From the NCBI RefSeq assembly GCF_020520425.1, contig NC_079491.1, positions 5,009,143 through 5,073,142 on the forward strand: 64,000 nt of DNA, given 5' to 3'. Positions 11,335-24,500 of this stretch are shown in pieces. The translations under genes and the position numbers were made by a program. Numbering within the stretch: position 1 is the first letter of the stretch; every line of letters begins with the position of its first letter. The DNA comes from Spinacia oleracea (taxonomy: Eukaryota; Streptophyta; Magnoliopsida; Caryophyllales; Amaranthaceae). The notes below the pieces were generated by a model, which worked only from the letters and a program-made list of their open reading frames with translations, made no database searches and had not been told where the DNA came from.

Positions 11335-12835
11335 CGGATATTTCATGAAATGCCCTCGAGTTTTTCCATAATTCACCAAACGCCCATCAAGTTTCAATAA
11401 TTCATAAAATACCCCTCACAATTCGTACAAATACCCAACATACCCTTACTAATAACGGACCGTTAGTCTGCCGTTAGCCAAGTTTTCAATTCACCCAAAT
11501 GCCCCTATTCTGAAACTTATTTCACCAAATGCCCCTATTGTGAAACTTATTTCACCAAATGCCCCAAACTTAACTATAGCTATTTTGATGTTTCAGCGAC
11601 TAGTTTTTGTGTTTGAAAGGTAGCTGTTGGTCACGGTTGACTATAAAAGCCCCTTTGCTGAATTGTTCTTGTAAGTTAGATGTTATTTTGATTTGCTTTG
11701 CTAATTTCATAAGATTTTTGTCATGAGTTTTCTTTCAAAATCATCATCTACACCCAATGAGTCCACATATATTAGAGTACCTACCAAATTTTGTTATTGT
11801 GCTAGGAAATTTGTCATTCGAAGCTCTGATACAACACTCAATCCACAAAGGTTGTACTACAAGTGTGATCCTTGAAACAATCTGAGATGGTGAAAGGGAG
11901 TAGTTGAGCAAAAAAACAAGGGGCAACAACACGAAGGACAATGCGGGGGAAGCTTAGACGAAGGAGAAAGTATTGAAAACAGGCGAAACAGTAAGATGCA
12001 AGAAGAATTTAAGCAAATGAAGAAGAAGCTAAAACAACAACAAAAAGTAGTCAAAGTTGTAATACAAATGGGGATATTGATGTTTGTAATTTTACTGTTT
12101 GTAATCATGAAGTAAACACAAGTAATGAGAAACAAATTCACATTTCATAAATAATTGATGTTGCATAATCTGCACAAAATACCAAACTGGGAAGCATTTC
12201 TGTTTTTAGCTTCACTTACAAAACATCTTTGCACCAACTACATTTAATGTTATTTTGTACTCAATGAATATGTGCAAGATCAAAACAGATGTGCAAAAAA
12301 CTACCCCAAAAAGCATTAGCAGCTATCCAGAAGAGCTTGTGGAACGCCACTTCAACCTCCATTCCTACCACAATAACAAAATTTGTTAGGTACCCTAATA
12401 TATGTGGACTCATTGGGTGTGGAAGATGATTTTGAAAGAAAACTCATGAATCAAATCTTATGAAATTAGCAAAGTAAAGTAAAATAACATCTAAAATACA
12501 AGAACCATTCAGCAAAGGTGTTTTTATAGCCAACCATGACCAAGAACCACTTTTCAAACACAAAAACTAGCCGCCGGAACATCAGAATAGCTATATTTAA
12601 ATTTGGGGCATTTGGTGAAATACGTTTCCTAATAGGGGCATTTGGTGAAATAAGTTTCAGAATAGGGGCATTTGGGTGAATTGGAAACTTGGCTAACGGC
12701 GGACTAACGGCCCGTTATTAGTAAGGGTATGTTGGGTATTTGTACGAATTGTGAGGGGTATTTTATGAATTATTGAAACTTGATGGGCGTTTGGTGAATT
12801 ATGGCAAAACTCGAGGGCATTTCATGAAATTTCCG
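11335..12835. mobile_element. Mutator-like element with ~475-bp inverted repeats
   Basis: The arms 11335-11808 and 12361-12835 are long inverted repeats, outermost bases CGGATATTTCATG and CATGAAATTTCCG. The nine-base duplication TATAAATAA flanks it exactly (11326-11334 and 12836-12844), diagnostic for Mutator-family insertion. There is no transposase inside. The 550-base interior, together with the inner end of the left arm, encodes a decayed GRF zinc-finger protein. The arms hold repeated CATTTGGTGAA-type motifs. Confidence 0.88.
11723..12115 (+). pseudogene. Decayed GRF zinc-finger / coiled-coil / membrane-anchor gene inside Mutator element
   Basis: A single 131-codon frame runs from ATG at 11723 to TAA at 12113-12115, interrupted by two in-frame TGA codons (first at 11873-11875, second six codons later). 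Before the first stop it reads as half of a GRF zinc finger (CYCARKFVIRSS... LYYKC). After the stops comes a charged Lys/Gln-rich coiled coil and a hydrophobic C-terminal segment (GILMFVILLFVI) ending in Met-Lys. This is the same architecture as the intact gene at 44770-45312, but without its intron. The start codon and first ~28 codons lie inside the left inverted repeat. Both stops could be TGG-to-TGA changes, the kind expected from methylated transposon DNA. Confidence 0.7.
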
Positions 12836-12844
12836 TATAAATAA

Positions 12845-13972
12845 ATGTTATTTGTCTTATTTAAATAAAAAAAATAGAACAATCTCAATACACATTAAGT
12901 AGTTGTTAAAATGCGTGCAAAATGTCAACACAAATTCTTATTTACATAGGGTGTACGATAAATATTGTACACCAAAGTTAAAGTTAACGCAAAATTCAGG
13001 GTTTTTCTATCAAGCATCAAAACTTTACTACCATTTGTATATGTCAAATTGTCAATACCATCGGCTTCGAATGACCTTAAAACTAAGTTTTCCAAATCAA
13101 AAGAACATATCAAATACAGGGCACTTCATCATTAACATATGCTGCATTGATCTACCCATCCTATACAGATTCGCAGCTGACTTCAACTCGGTCACATATG
13201 CTGCACTAGATGATCAACCCATCAATGTTTTCAAATGAACTTCCCATCCGTCCTGTGACACACAGAAAATACAATCTTAATTGCAGCTTCAATTAAGGAA
13301 ACAGAGACAAACCCAGTTCCAAAAAGGCAATAATGATAACAATAGACATTGCCTAAGCCTAACAGGAGAAAACAGAGGGTTCATGACTTTTTCCTTCTGA
13401 TTTGATCTTTTTGAACTTGTTTTTTTTGTGATCTGAATTTAGTATATAAGGTGAACTACTAATCAAGACCTAATACTTGAATCGAATAATGGAATAAGAC
13501 AATTTGTTCATTTCCGAAAGAATACCATCATTCCTCAAATCATAATCCAAAGGCACAAAGGCAATGAAGAGCGAAAGATAGAGATTCTGATGTAAGCTTC
13601 TTTGACTCTTTTTTTTAGTTTCAGGACTTGTAACAGTGTAACAGACTCTTAACGGTTTTCAAGACACGTCCTAACTTTCTAAATAAAAGAGCAAGAATCA
13701 AGATAAAAGGAAATGTACTTTCCTGCAAGAACTAAGAAGATGATGATTCTAACAAACAATAAAGGTCATCCTGCAGCAAAGAATATTCTATCTTTGCTTG
13801 CCCAACACCATCTACCTTATTATCAACCTAAGAACACTTTCCAAGTTTTCCCAAGTTACCCAACTTTTAATTATAAATTAAGAGCCCTGACCTCTACTGC
13901 AATTCACAATATATATCTTTCATGTTTCTTCTAAGCTCTTCGAAACTACACATTTGAAAGGTGAATCCGTTT
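12845..13972. other. Upstream region of the remorin gene
   Basis: No recognisable coding region. An open frame at 12903-13238 lacks any domain signal. The last few hundred bases probably hold the promoter and 5' UTR of the remorin gene; I could not place a convincing TATA box or UTR intron. Confidence 0.35.
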
Positions 13973-15606
13973 ATGGAAGGTCTGCTCAATCAAGTGAGGT
14001 ACCTTCACAATTACTCCTAATAATAACAGTATTCGTTTTCCCCAGGGGTAAATGCTAATATATTTCGAGATTTTTATGACTGATATTATGTAAACTCGTT
14101 ATTAACTGATTTTTTTTGCTTCTGTTAGGTTGAGATTTAGTGGGAAAGAAGAGTTTGGCAGCACAAGGGACCGAAGGACGTCATCCTTCAGAGGAGGTAA
14201 GGTTTATGCTTTTGCAAATCACACAGCAGTATGTTAAAGAAAAAAATGAAGAAATAAACAGTTATAAATATAACTCTCTTACCATATGCAGGGAGGAAAC
14301 CTCAAAAGTGGCCGAGGAGACAACTACCGCGCCAAATGAGTTTCAAAGAGCCGACTGAGGAAGCTGAGTATGCTGCAGCAGTTGCAGCTGCTGCCTTCGC
14401 CATTACTTCGCTAGAATCAGACAACACGGATCAAAGAACACCGGATGTAGGACTACAATTCAGTTTACCAAGAATCATAAGTGGAATTGTTGACAGAATT
14501 GCTGCAGCAGCAGAACCTGGTGAAGCATTAAAAAGAAACTCAGGTAAAAGCTTACCAGGAAAATTTAACAAGCTTGTTTTCCCTGACAATTCAATTAGTT
14601 GAAGGAATTTACATGATTGTATCAGATGAATATTATCATGCCGAGGAAAAAGAGATGATACCGGAGAAAACTATACATCCAGTACCATCAATCAGAAGAA
14701 TTCCAACTATGCCAAAGAAGAGACTGACCTTTGCTGATGAGCAGCAAGATGATACCAGTATGCCCTACAATTTCGTTGAAATGACTCCAAATTTTGATGA
14801 AGAAGAGCCAGAAGATGCCAAAAAAATGAAACCAGTCATTCCCTTCACTACAAAGAGTCCATCTGTGAAAAGGACTCCGACTTTTGGTGAAGGAAGGAGT
14901 CCATCTGTGAGAAGGACTTCAACTTTTGGCGAAGAACAGTTGCAAAATTCCAAAACCAGAAAACAAGAAAGTTCAGCACCAGGAATCTTTCCACCATCCC
15001 CAATCCGCCACCCACCATCAGTTCCACCACTTATACAGCCCACTGCTCCGCCAAAACGGGCACAAGAAACCCGGCGTGGCAGGACAGATACAGATACAGA
15101 TGCGGATGCGGATGCGTGGGAGATAGATGAAATGGCTAAAATTAAACAAAGGTAGATTGGGAACTTCTATACCCAAAGTTCTACAACCAAATTGGGTAGC
15201 AATTTTAGAATATAAATATTAATATGTATTTTATATACACAGGTATGAGAAACTAAATGCAACAATTCTAGAATGGGAAGAGAAGAAGAAGAAGAAAGCC
15301 AGACGCAAATTGGAGACAAAAGAGGTTCGCTTTAAATCTAAGCAAGACTCCAGTTGCTATAAAATTAGGAAAGGTTTTTTAACGAAGATCTGCTTACAAG
15401 AATCGCAGAGTAATCAGGGAAAAAGGAAGGCCAAAGCATTGCAGAATTATCAAATCGAGATGGAACGTATAAAACAAATAGCTGACGGAGCAAGAGCACA
15501 GGCAAAAGAAAAAAGGCGGAATGAAGAGCTCAAGGTGATGGACAAGGCTAACAAATACCGAGCAACAGGAGAACCTCCTCTGCCTCCAATGTGCCTTTGT
15601 TTGTAA
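13973..15606 (+). CDS. Remorin family protein
   Basis: Five exons splice cleanly: 13973-13998, 14129-14196, 14292-14543, 14599-15151 and 15243-15606, giving 420 residues. The N-terminus (MEGLLNQVRLRFSGKEE) and the EAEYAAAVAAAAFAI block at ~55-70 are typical of the long remorins. The middle (~116-285) is Ser/Pro-rich with two SPSVxRTxTFGE repeats. The Remorin_C domain follows from ~286 (DAWEIDEMAKIKQRYEKLN) with its Lys/Arg-rich coiled coil and the ending PPMCLCL, whose cysteines may be palmitoylated. Remorins are plant-specific plasma-membrane nanodomain scaffolds acting in signalling and plasmodesmata. Oddity: after RRKLETKE there is an insertion of ~30 residues (VRFKSKQDSSCYKIR...) before KRKAKALQNY that family members usually lack; it may be an unspliced intron or a real insertion. 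Confidence 0.88.
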
Positions 15607-17301
15607 AGGAAACAGATCAATATGGCATTTTAGCAAGTTTCCACAGCACAGAGGAAATGAACAGACTTTCCACATTACTTTCTATCACATTTTCCATCAA
15701 AGATGTCTGCAAAAAGACGATCAAGGGGAAACTATAACATATTTATCTGTAAATAGGTAACAAGCAAGTCATATGTACAATACAGTTTGAACAAAGAATG
15801 AGGTGTGAAAATTTATTGGTATTACAACTTTACAAGTTAACATGGACAGCATCATAAACAAATGTTATTTCAACAAGTAAAATGTTTGTGCAAGGGTCTT
15901 TTGGGGACAGTCTACCAATTAGCATCAATTTGGGGTAAGATTGTGTACTTTAAACATCCCCAAACCTTGCTCTAGGTGGGATCCCCACTTGATGGTTCAA
16001 TGGGTCTATGACCGGGCCTCGAAATATATATCAAACCGGGAAAAGTAAAACAAAGCAGCAGCTAAAATTTCAAGAACTGACAGACAAGACTTCAAACTCA
16101 ACAGAAAAATGTCAGAAATTGCATCCAAACAGCTTCCCCTGAAAAGAGACAACATTCTAAAATGACCACAATCAAGAGCCAAGTAAATGTGAAGTACTCC
16201 ATCTATCAGACAGGCAGAATTTGGTTGGTTTGGGTTGGGTTGGGGAATCTTGAGGGAGACATCTAACAGAAAAGATCACAAAACCAAAGACACTAAAATA
16301 GCAAGACACAGTATGAATAACAGCAAAATAACAGGGGTAGCAAAGCATATACAGGACATTTCCCCGTCAAAAGTTAAAAACTATAGTACGCAGTTCATCT
16401 CAGCTACCAAAACAACAAAATCATGCAACACAAACATAAATGATAGGACCTCCAAGCTAATGAAGCAACAACCTTTTTTTGAGCGCACACAGAATTGCAA
16501 GTAAATTCATTCAAAAGAATTGCAAGTAAATTATGCTACAACATACTTCTATTTAACACTTGATCTGTTGCAGAGAAGAAAAACTCAATCAATTAATCAG
16601 GAGTTCAAGGAATATGATCGAGATCCAGTCTTACATTAAAATAAAATAAAAAACAAAAGGGACGTGAAAAAAAATGATCAATAACTTCATTCAACAAAAC
16701 GTGACGCAGAATCACATCATCTCAAAAGCTTACTCCGTATTTATTAGAGAAACAGAGACTTGACTGCATAGGCTCTTCTGGTATAGCAGTATCATATTCT
16801 ACCACAAAGAAATCAAGCTCTAAATTTGTGTTTAGGTGTACATCAAAAGAAAAATGTTGTAATTTAAAGGAGACTAAATTCCAAGGTGCAACCCAATTAT
16901 TGATATACTAGAATGATGCTCAACTGAGAATTTTCGATACAGTGTCTTCTGTATTTCTGGAAAATCTTTTCCAGCTTTGCTTTACTGGACACTCCTACAA
17001 GATACACCCAGAACAACTGTTGTAGCAGCAGGTATATGAATATATCAATGGTGCAATCTGCACAACTGTTTAAGTGACCCGATGAACTGTTTAAGGTTCC
17101 CTCAGGCAGACTAAACAGAATCACAAATGAATCGAAATCCATAGAATTGTAATTTAGACATAGGAAATACAGAGTAGTACTTATCACAACACAAATAACC
17201 ATAAAAGACCCAGATATGGGAAGCACGATTCAATATGAGCCTTTATGACTCCAAATAATCACACCAATTCATTGGACAAACTGCTGGAATCAAACAAACC
17301 C
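15607..17301. other. 3' flanks of two convergent genes
   Basis: This holds the 3' UTR of the remorin gene (left) and that of the RING gene (right, minus strand). No family-like reading frame is present. The minus frame at 16897-17226 lies directly downstream of the RING stop codon and is probably 3' UTR. Confidence 0.45.
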
Positions 17302-18102
17302 TTAGCTGGCGATTTCTCTCAATAACCAATCCAAAGTAGGGTAAGCAAAGTACAGAACCAAAATAGATGGCAGAGCTAATAAAACACTGACTAGCAAATA
17401 CAGGACCAGAATAGCCACACTTCCTGGTATTACACAGAATATGATCACCAAGAAAAGAATAACCAGCGGGAACTTAGAAGCAACATGAATGAAGTAATCA
17501 AGGGATTTGTGAAGTGAGAACTGAGGCCTTTCCACATTAATATTACCAGTAACACGGCCATCATCAAGGTTGCTTCCCAACAATCCTCGAGATTGAGTAT
17601 ATTGAGCCCTCCTAGGACTGTGATTGTTGGCTGGACAACCAATAAGAGAACTTACTCTTGGTGAAAAAGTTAGACGATTATCATCACGTACTGAACAAGA
17701 AGACTTAGCTCGCTCTCCATTCAAACTCTCTACCATCCAAAGGATAAAATAGTTTTTCCGAGGAAACTTAAGATTTCCTCTATACACCCATCTAAAAGAT
17801 AACAAGTTGCACCATGGACAGGAAACAAAAAATGGAAGCTTAATCTTCTGGGCAGGCAACTTTAGAATAGCCCATTGAAGTCCAAGAACACAATTCTGGC
17901 AGAGTGTGTGGCCACACCATAAGACATAAGGCACATTCTCAACAATATTGAAAGATTCCCAGCAAATCGGGCATTCTAGACCTTCCTCTGTGCTGGAAGT
18001 TGATCCAGTATCTTCATCCGACAAATCAGAGCAACACAGTTTCGGCTCAGTAGAGACCTTCCGAAGACGAAGATTTGGGATTGTATTTGGGAAACTCCAC
18101 AT
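17302..18102 (-). CDS. RING-finger E3 ubiquitin ligase-like membrane protein
   Basis: The product is 266 residues with its coding part in one exon. A C3HC4 RING finger is complete: Cys44, Cys47, Cys63, His65, Cys68, Cys71, Cys95 and Cys98, with a longer than usual gap between the last two ligand pairs. Two hydrophobic segments close the protein (~211-227 and ~229-253), so it is probably anchored in an internal membrane with the RING facing the cytosol. The layout resembles plant relatives of the RNF152/RNF182 type; substrate and partners are unknown. It is convergent with the remorin gene. Upstream, a 5' UTR intron is inferred (19501 down to 18104). The start at 18102 is the first Met after the splice acceptor. 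Confidence 0.85.
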   Translation of the reverse strand: MWSFPNTIPNLRLRKVSTEPKLCCSDLSDEDTGSTSSTEEGLECPICWESFNIVENVPYVLWCGHTLCQNCVLGLQWAILKLPAQKIKLPFFVSCPWCNLLSFRWVYRGNLKFPRKNYFILWMVESLNGERAKSSCSVRDDNRLTFSPRVSSLIGCPANNHSPRRAQYTQSRGLLGSNLDDGRVTGNINVERPQFSLHKSLDYFIHVASKFPLVILFLVIIFCVIPGSVAILVLYLLVSVLLALPSILVLYFAYPTLDWLLREIAS

Positions 18103-18103
18103 T

Positions 18104-19501
18104 CTAGGTCAATGAGAATTTACTAGTTAGTTATACAGTTGGAACCAATGTTCAACCACTAAACATAAAGAGCATGTTTGGCATAGAGTTTTTAAGCGAG
18201 GTAAATGGAATCAAATAACTATTTCCATTACTTAATGTTTGATATGAGAGGAGTGATAATACAATCCATTTCCTAAGGGTAACCATTACCACCATTTGTT
18301 ACCTCTTCTTACCATATGGTAACAACATTGTTATCCTCCTCAATCCCCAATTTGTTACAAGTGATTCATTTCCTTAGGTATACCAAACAACTAATATTGG
18401 TAATAGCTAACACATTCCTTTCCCCTTCATATTTATTTCCTTTCCAATTCCTTTCCTAAGTTTATACCAAACATGCCCAAAAAGAACACAACATAAACCT
18501 ACATGTCATAGACTCTTTCATTCACTATAAGGTCCTTAATGTAGCAATAAAACTCATGTCTTTTTGTGTGTTGACATAGTAAGACCGTAGCATGTATGAG
18601 TCAGAGGACAATGATCAATATTATGAATGTGGGTACTAGACTAGTGTATTCGAGTTCGCCCAAAGCTATCAACACTTAATTATTCAAGAACTTCTAATTA
18701 ATACACTAGAAAATATCAATGAGCACGCATATATAAAGTTTCAAACTACTATCAGCTCTACAAATCACTATAAATCAAATTGTTCCACAAATCAGGCTCC
18801 AAAAAGGCAAAAACCAGAAATCATAGATTAACTAGCTACGCTTGGAAATATGACGAAAACAAACTTCTATCCTGCAAAATCTGTCGATCCAATCACCTAA
18901 TTGATCAAGCAAAGTTTTGAAATCACTAACTAAACTTCCTCTTCGCAAAAGAGGGCCTATAATTCCAACAAACCAAACCATTTCTCAGGATTCACTTGTA
19001 GTATCATATAGAACATGATCATTCACATAACTTGTTTATAACCTAAAAGGCCAAAATATTGTATGAGACGATTTTACAATAACTTTATCGCGAAACTGGG
19101 GGGACTTTTTTAATCAATTCAAGTGTAAACCTTTGACATCTTACAACAAGTTAGTTAGTGTGAGATTATTTCGCCCAAAACTTGCTCTCCTTACCCTAAA
19201 CTAGCATGTCCATCAATAATGAAACAAAAACAATTGCAAAAAACCCAGAAAAACAAATACAAAATTTTAATTTTCATGGTAATTCAGCTTACATGTCAGT
19301 TAACATCACTTACTAATAACAATAATAGTTGCAAAAACCCCAGAAAAACAAATCCGAAATTTTAATTTCATGGTAATCAGAAGATGCTCAAACTCTCAAA
19401 GGGTAAAATCAAAAGATGGGAAGGGTCGTTTCATTGGACATTTATTTAATTGATTCAATAAATAGCAAAATTAAAATTAAAGGGAAAAGATGTGATCTTA
19501 C
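18104..19501 (-). other. 5' UTR intron of the RING gene
   Basis: On the minus strand, a leader exon (~19590-19502, CT-rich and ending TTTTGCTCG) is followed by the donor GTAAGATC at 19501. The acceptor TGACCTAG lies one base before the start codon. A MITE sits inside (18172-18478). The intron is inferred from splice consensus only. Confidence 0.55.
18172..18478. mobile_element. MITE inside the RING gene 5' UTR intron
   Basis: The ends are inverted (GCATGTTTGGCATAGAG and the complement of TTTATACCAAACATGC) and the interior is rich in TTCCTTT/AGGAAA-type motifs, a common plant MITE style (hAT or Harbinger type). No clean target duplication was found. Confidence 0.5.
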
Positions 19502-19599
19502 CGAGCAAAATTGATGGAGAGAGAAATACGGATGTTGAATCTTTGATCTCAATCTCTTTTCCGGAGAATATCAAATTATAATGCCTTATTATTTTTCCA

Positions 19600-20285
19600 T
19601 ATTTGTTGTTTTGGTTGGTCAACAAGAATTCAAACGGTATAACCAGATCGGCAAAAACTGATAACCAGCATCATACGACATCGTTTCACCATGGAAGAAG
19701 CAAGAAAAGGGAAAGGGGGGCCATACAAGTATTTCCTTCTGAAGTTGTTGATGGGCTCAGGGTGGGCATGGATCCAAGACTGGGCCCCCAACTTTAGATT
19801 TTGGGTTCTAATATTTGAGTTCATTGGATAAAAGATTGAACCGATCGTGTTGACCCGATTTGTAATCCAAGTATCCAACCGATCCATTCCGATACGAATA
19901 AAGGACATCTGATCTGTAATCTGTTTCCCAAGTTCCAACAATGAGATAATCCAAACCAAATATTCGGAAATTTTTGGCTCGGATTTGGATTGTCTTTAAA
20001 ATTTCCAGGACAACCAATTTTATATTTCCTTCGTTTCTTAAATATTGTACTACAGCTGACTTTATGTTTTCCAACATAACTTTGACTTTTGTTGAATTAT
20101 ATAGGTAAAAATTATAAAAAGTTGATATTTAAAAAAATACTTCGTATATAGATCAATATGAATTTAAAAGATCCCGCAACACCACAATGTATGATTCATA
20201 CAAAAAGACTAAAGGTTTAATGTGAATAGTGTGAAAATTCAAATAGTGCGATATTTAAGGAACAAATTAAGTATATAGATAAATA
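19600..20285. other. Gene-free stretch upstream of the RING gene
   Basis: No coding features. Degenerate motifs such as TTGACCCGATTTGTAATC and CCGATCCATTCCGATACG at 19840-19940 resemble the GGTCGGGT-type hAT MITEs elsewhere in the window, so part of this may be an old repeat. Confidence 0.35.
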
Positions 20286-21103
20286 CTCCATCCGTTTCAA
20301 AATGTTTGTTACGTTTGGATTTTGGCACGTTTATTAATGTATAATTAAGATCCTTTTTTTTTAATTTTAAATGTTCTAGATTCCATCATAAATCACATTC
20401 CATCTTTTCAAATTCTGACATTTATTACTCTCTTTGAATATAGTGCAAATATGCTTTCATCTTTTATTAAAAAAAATACGAAAATGATAAGGGTCGCAAC
20501 ATGCGACCTTTAAGCCGTGTCACAATGATGACATGACATGCTTACGTGTCATGATTTAAGTTGGAAACTAAAATATTTAACTTATATAATATATTATACA
20601 TGTTTCAAAAAAAGGTTGAAAAATCTTAATATTCTAATTTGTTTCCTTATTTATATCGTCTACCTTATTTATATATTTTCATAGTAAAAATATTGAATTG
20701 ATAGTAAATGTATTCTGATGACACATAGCCTAAGTGGTGCCTATATGTACCAATTAAACTGCGACACGTAAGATTGTGACAACTAAATGTTGTCGCAACT
20801 TGCGACCTTTATCATCACCCAAAAAAATATACCCCAATCCACTAATCATTGAAACAACCAATAAGATTGTTTTATTATCAAAATGAACCAATAATTAAAA
20901 ATCACACAAATTGCTAACTTGTCATAGTGTGACTTTTGGTTGCATGAGATTTATTGAGTTGAAAAGTTGGACCAATTAGAAATAAAAGTTGGCTCAAAAA
21001 ATAATAATAGTAACAAGTTTATAAATAGAAAGATTCTTTATGTAACAAACATTTTGAAACACTATTAAAGGAATACGTAACAAACATTTTAAAACGGAGG
21101 GAG
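20286..21103. mobile_element. Stowaway-type element with a nested repeat
   Basis: The ends are CTCCATCCGTTTCAAAATG and its inverted partner ending CGGAGGGAG, with TA on both sides (20284-20285 and 21104-21105). At 818 bp it is long for Stowaway. The right end contains the inner terminal motif GTAACAAACATTTT twice, 35 bases apart. The interior holds the dispersed repeat also seen at 2215-2400, suggesting an insertion or captured segment. Confidence 0.7.
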
Positions 21104-21367
21104 TATTGGATAAAGGGATGGAGGAAAATATTGACGTACGAATATAGTCGAAATTTAGCCAAATCATGAGATCCGACAAGACCATACCTTATCTTAGAAA
21201 ATTTAGACTCAAACACCTTATTTCAGGTAAAGAGAACAATGCTAAGCAATTAATTTTGGAAAATTTCCCATAAATTTGAATTTCATGGGAATTTTTATTT
21301 CCTATATTAGGTCAAAGAACCCCTAAAATTATCACGCATACTACCTATTATCCTTTTAATAATAAAG

Positions 21368-21518
21368 TGATAAGATTGTTAGGTTATCAATTTCCTTGAT
21401 TTGTATTGCTTCACAATTTGTGTTATATAGTACAACATAGCGACGGGATTGCTAGGTCAAATACAATAAATACAAACTCAATCTACAAGGCCCATTACTC
21501 AATATATAGGCCTTAATA
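21368..21518 (-). repeat. 3' LTR of young copia element
   Basis: It is 151 bp and identical to the other LTR. On the minus strand it follows the polypurine tract, starts TATTAAGG and ends CTTATCA. Confidence 0.93.
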
Positions 21519-21525
21519 CCTCCCC

Positions 21526-24500
21526 TCAAGTTGGAGCATGGGGATCACAAATGCCCAACTTGCGAAGTAAACACAAAAACTGGCGCTTGCCCAAAGCTTT
21601 TGTAAAAATGTCGGCAAGCTGATTATCTGTAGAAACATGGCTCGTAGTGATGATGCCCTCCTGAATAGCATCTCGAACATAGTGGCAATCAATCTCGATA
21701 TGTTTCGTGCGTTCGTGAAATACAGGATTCTGAGCAATGTGAAGAGCTGACTTACTGTCACAAAATAAGGCCATGGCTCGAGGGTGATCAACTCCCAGAC
21801 TACGAAGTAATTCCTTAAGCCATTTCAATTCTGAAGTAATGGTCGCCATAGCACGATACTCCGCCTCTGCAGACGAGCGAGACACAGTATGTTGTTTCTT
21901 GGTTTTCCAAGATATAGGTGAGCAACCAAGAAAAACAACCCAACCAGTCAGTGATCGTCGAGTCAATGGACAACTAGCCCAATCAGAGTCACACCAACCA
22001 GACAAAGTAAGATCACAGTCAGTCCGTAGCAGAATTCCTTGGCCTGGGCACCCTTTCAAGTAACGCACTGCCCGAATGGCCGCATCCCAATGTTCCTGAC
22101 GCGGAGCCTGCATGAACTGTGCCAAAATGTGAACCGTGTATGCCAAATCCGGACGAGTGAACGACAAATAGATAAGGCGACCCACAAGCCGCCGATAGGG
22201 TTCTGGATCATCTAGGAGATTACCAATAGCAAGGGCGAGAGTATGATTTTGTTCTATGGGAAACCCTGCCGGTTTCGAACCCAATAACCCTGCTTCTGCA
22301 ATTATATCAAGGGTATATTTTCGCTGGCATAAAAATACCCCCTCTGGACTTCGGGCCACCTCGATGCCAAGGAAATATTTCAGGACGCCCAAATCTTTCA
22401 TATGAAAACATTCGCCTAAATATTGTTTGAAAGAAGTAATAGCGGAAGAATCATTACCAGAAATAATCAAGTCGTCAACATACACAAGCACATTTAATTG
22501 AACAGTGCCCTTAACGAAGGTGAACAACGAGTAATCCGAGTATGATTGAAGGAAACCGTAATTTCGTAAAGATGCAGCTAACTTAGCAAACCAGCACCGT
22601 GGTGCTTGCTTCAGACCATAAAGTGACTTTTTCAAACGACATACCATCCCGGGTTTATTCACAGTAAATCCCGGTGGCAATTTCATGTACACTTCCTCAT
22701 CAAGATCACCATGCAAAAAAGCGTTGTGAACATCCATCTGATGTAATTCCCAATTCTTTGCTGCAGCTACGGCAAGAAAAGCGCGAACAGTGACCATTTT
22801 AGCCACCGGTGCGAACGTCTCATTATAATCAATGCCCTCAACTTGGTGATTCCCAAAAATGACTAAGCGCGCTTTGAGGCGCTCAATATCTCCATTTGCA
22901 TGAAATTTGATCTTATAAACCCATTTGCATCCAAGAGCTTTCTTTCCAGGAGGTAATTCTTCCATAACCCAAGTTTCATTGTCTTCCAGTGCTCCAATTT
23001 CTTTCTGCATTGCTTCCCTCCACCCAGCATCCTTCATTGCCTCATTGAACGTCTTAGGTTCAAGACCTGCTAATACAGCTGCAAGAAATATACGGTGTCG
23101 CATAGAAAATTTATCACAATTCACAAAATGTGCTATAGGATAAGGAGTACCTGGGGGGCCAATAGAGGATGGTGAACGGGTGGACGGACTCGTTGCTTTT
23201 ACAGTGTGTGTGACATAATTCTTGAGAAGCACAGAAGGTCGTTTGAGACGGAAACCCTTACCCAAACCAATCGGACCATCCTCACACAAAGTATCAACAC
23301 TCAAATCTGTATTAGAGCTTTGGACCTCCTGTTGGGTTGCAATAGGCGAGACTGCAGCCTGTTGGGCCGCGGAATAGCTAGCTGGCCCAGTAGAAGGAGA
23401 CTGCAAGGATGTTGGCAAGAAAATAGGAGAGGGGTCTTGGGCCAGGCCTGGAGCTGAAACACAAGGAGTGTCAGCGTGCTCCACTGCTGGGCCGCGGGTA
23501 GGGGATGCATCCCACACCTCAGTTGTGGGCTCTGCTGTTTCAATTGCATTTTGATCCAAAATAAGTTCCAAGTCATCCAGGAAAGGAACATCAACATACC
23601 CATTGTCAGTGTTCACCAAATTGTCATCCCCAATTAACGCAGCATTATTAAGAGCAAATGGAAATTCATTTTCGTGGAATTTAACGTCACGAGATACAAA
23701 GATGTCAGATGTTTCCATGTCGTACAATTTCCACCCTTTCTTGCCATTAGGATAGCCAACAAATGCACATTTTCGACTCCGAGAAGCAAATTTATGGCCC
23801 TTTGATTTTTGATTATATGCGTAACATAAACAACCGAAAATACGGAGATGATCTAATTCGGGTTCTTTGCCAAAGAGAACCTCAAATGGAGTTTTATTAT
23901 GCAATATGCCTGAAGGAGTGCGATTAATTAAATAAACGGCGCCTAAAATGCATTCACCCCAAAGAGATATAGGGAGATTACCCTCAAACATCAAGGCTCT
24001 GCCAACATTCAAAATATGTTGGTGTTTCCGTTCTACCCGCCCATTCTGTTGAGGAGTACCAACACACGAGGTTTGAAAAATAATTCCATTTTCATTAAAA
24101 TAATCCAACATGCATTTGAATTCCGTGCCATTATCACTTCGAACCAATTTAACAGTAGTTTCAAATTGACGTTCAATCATGGAAAAAAAAGAACGAAAAG
24201 CTTTATAAACTTCTGTTTTTGAATGTAGTAAATACACCCAAACTGCTCTAGAAAAATCATCGACTAATGTCAAAAAATAATGCGCACCACTAGTGGAAGG
24301 TATAGAGTTACGCCCCCACAGATCACAATGTATCAATTCAAATATTCTATTGGCTTTGCTATCACTAACTGGAAAACTATCACGATGTTGTTTAGCTTGC
24401 GGACAAACATCACATGCTTTATTCAATTTCTTCATAATATTACTAGAACAATTCTTAATTGCAGGAACTAACTTGAGAACTCTATCAGACGGATGCCCCA

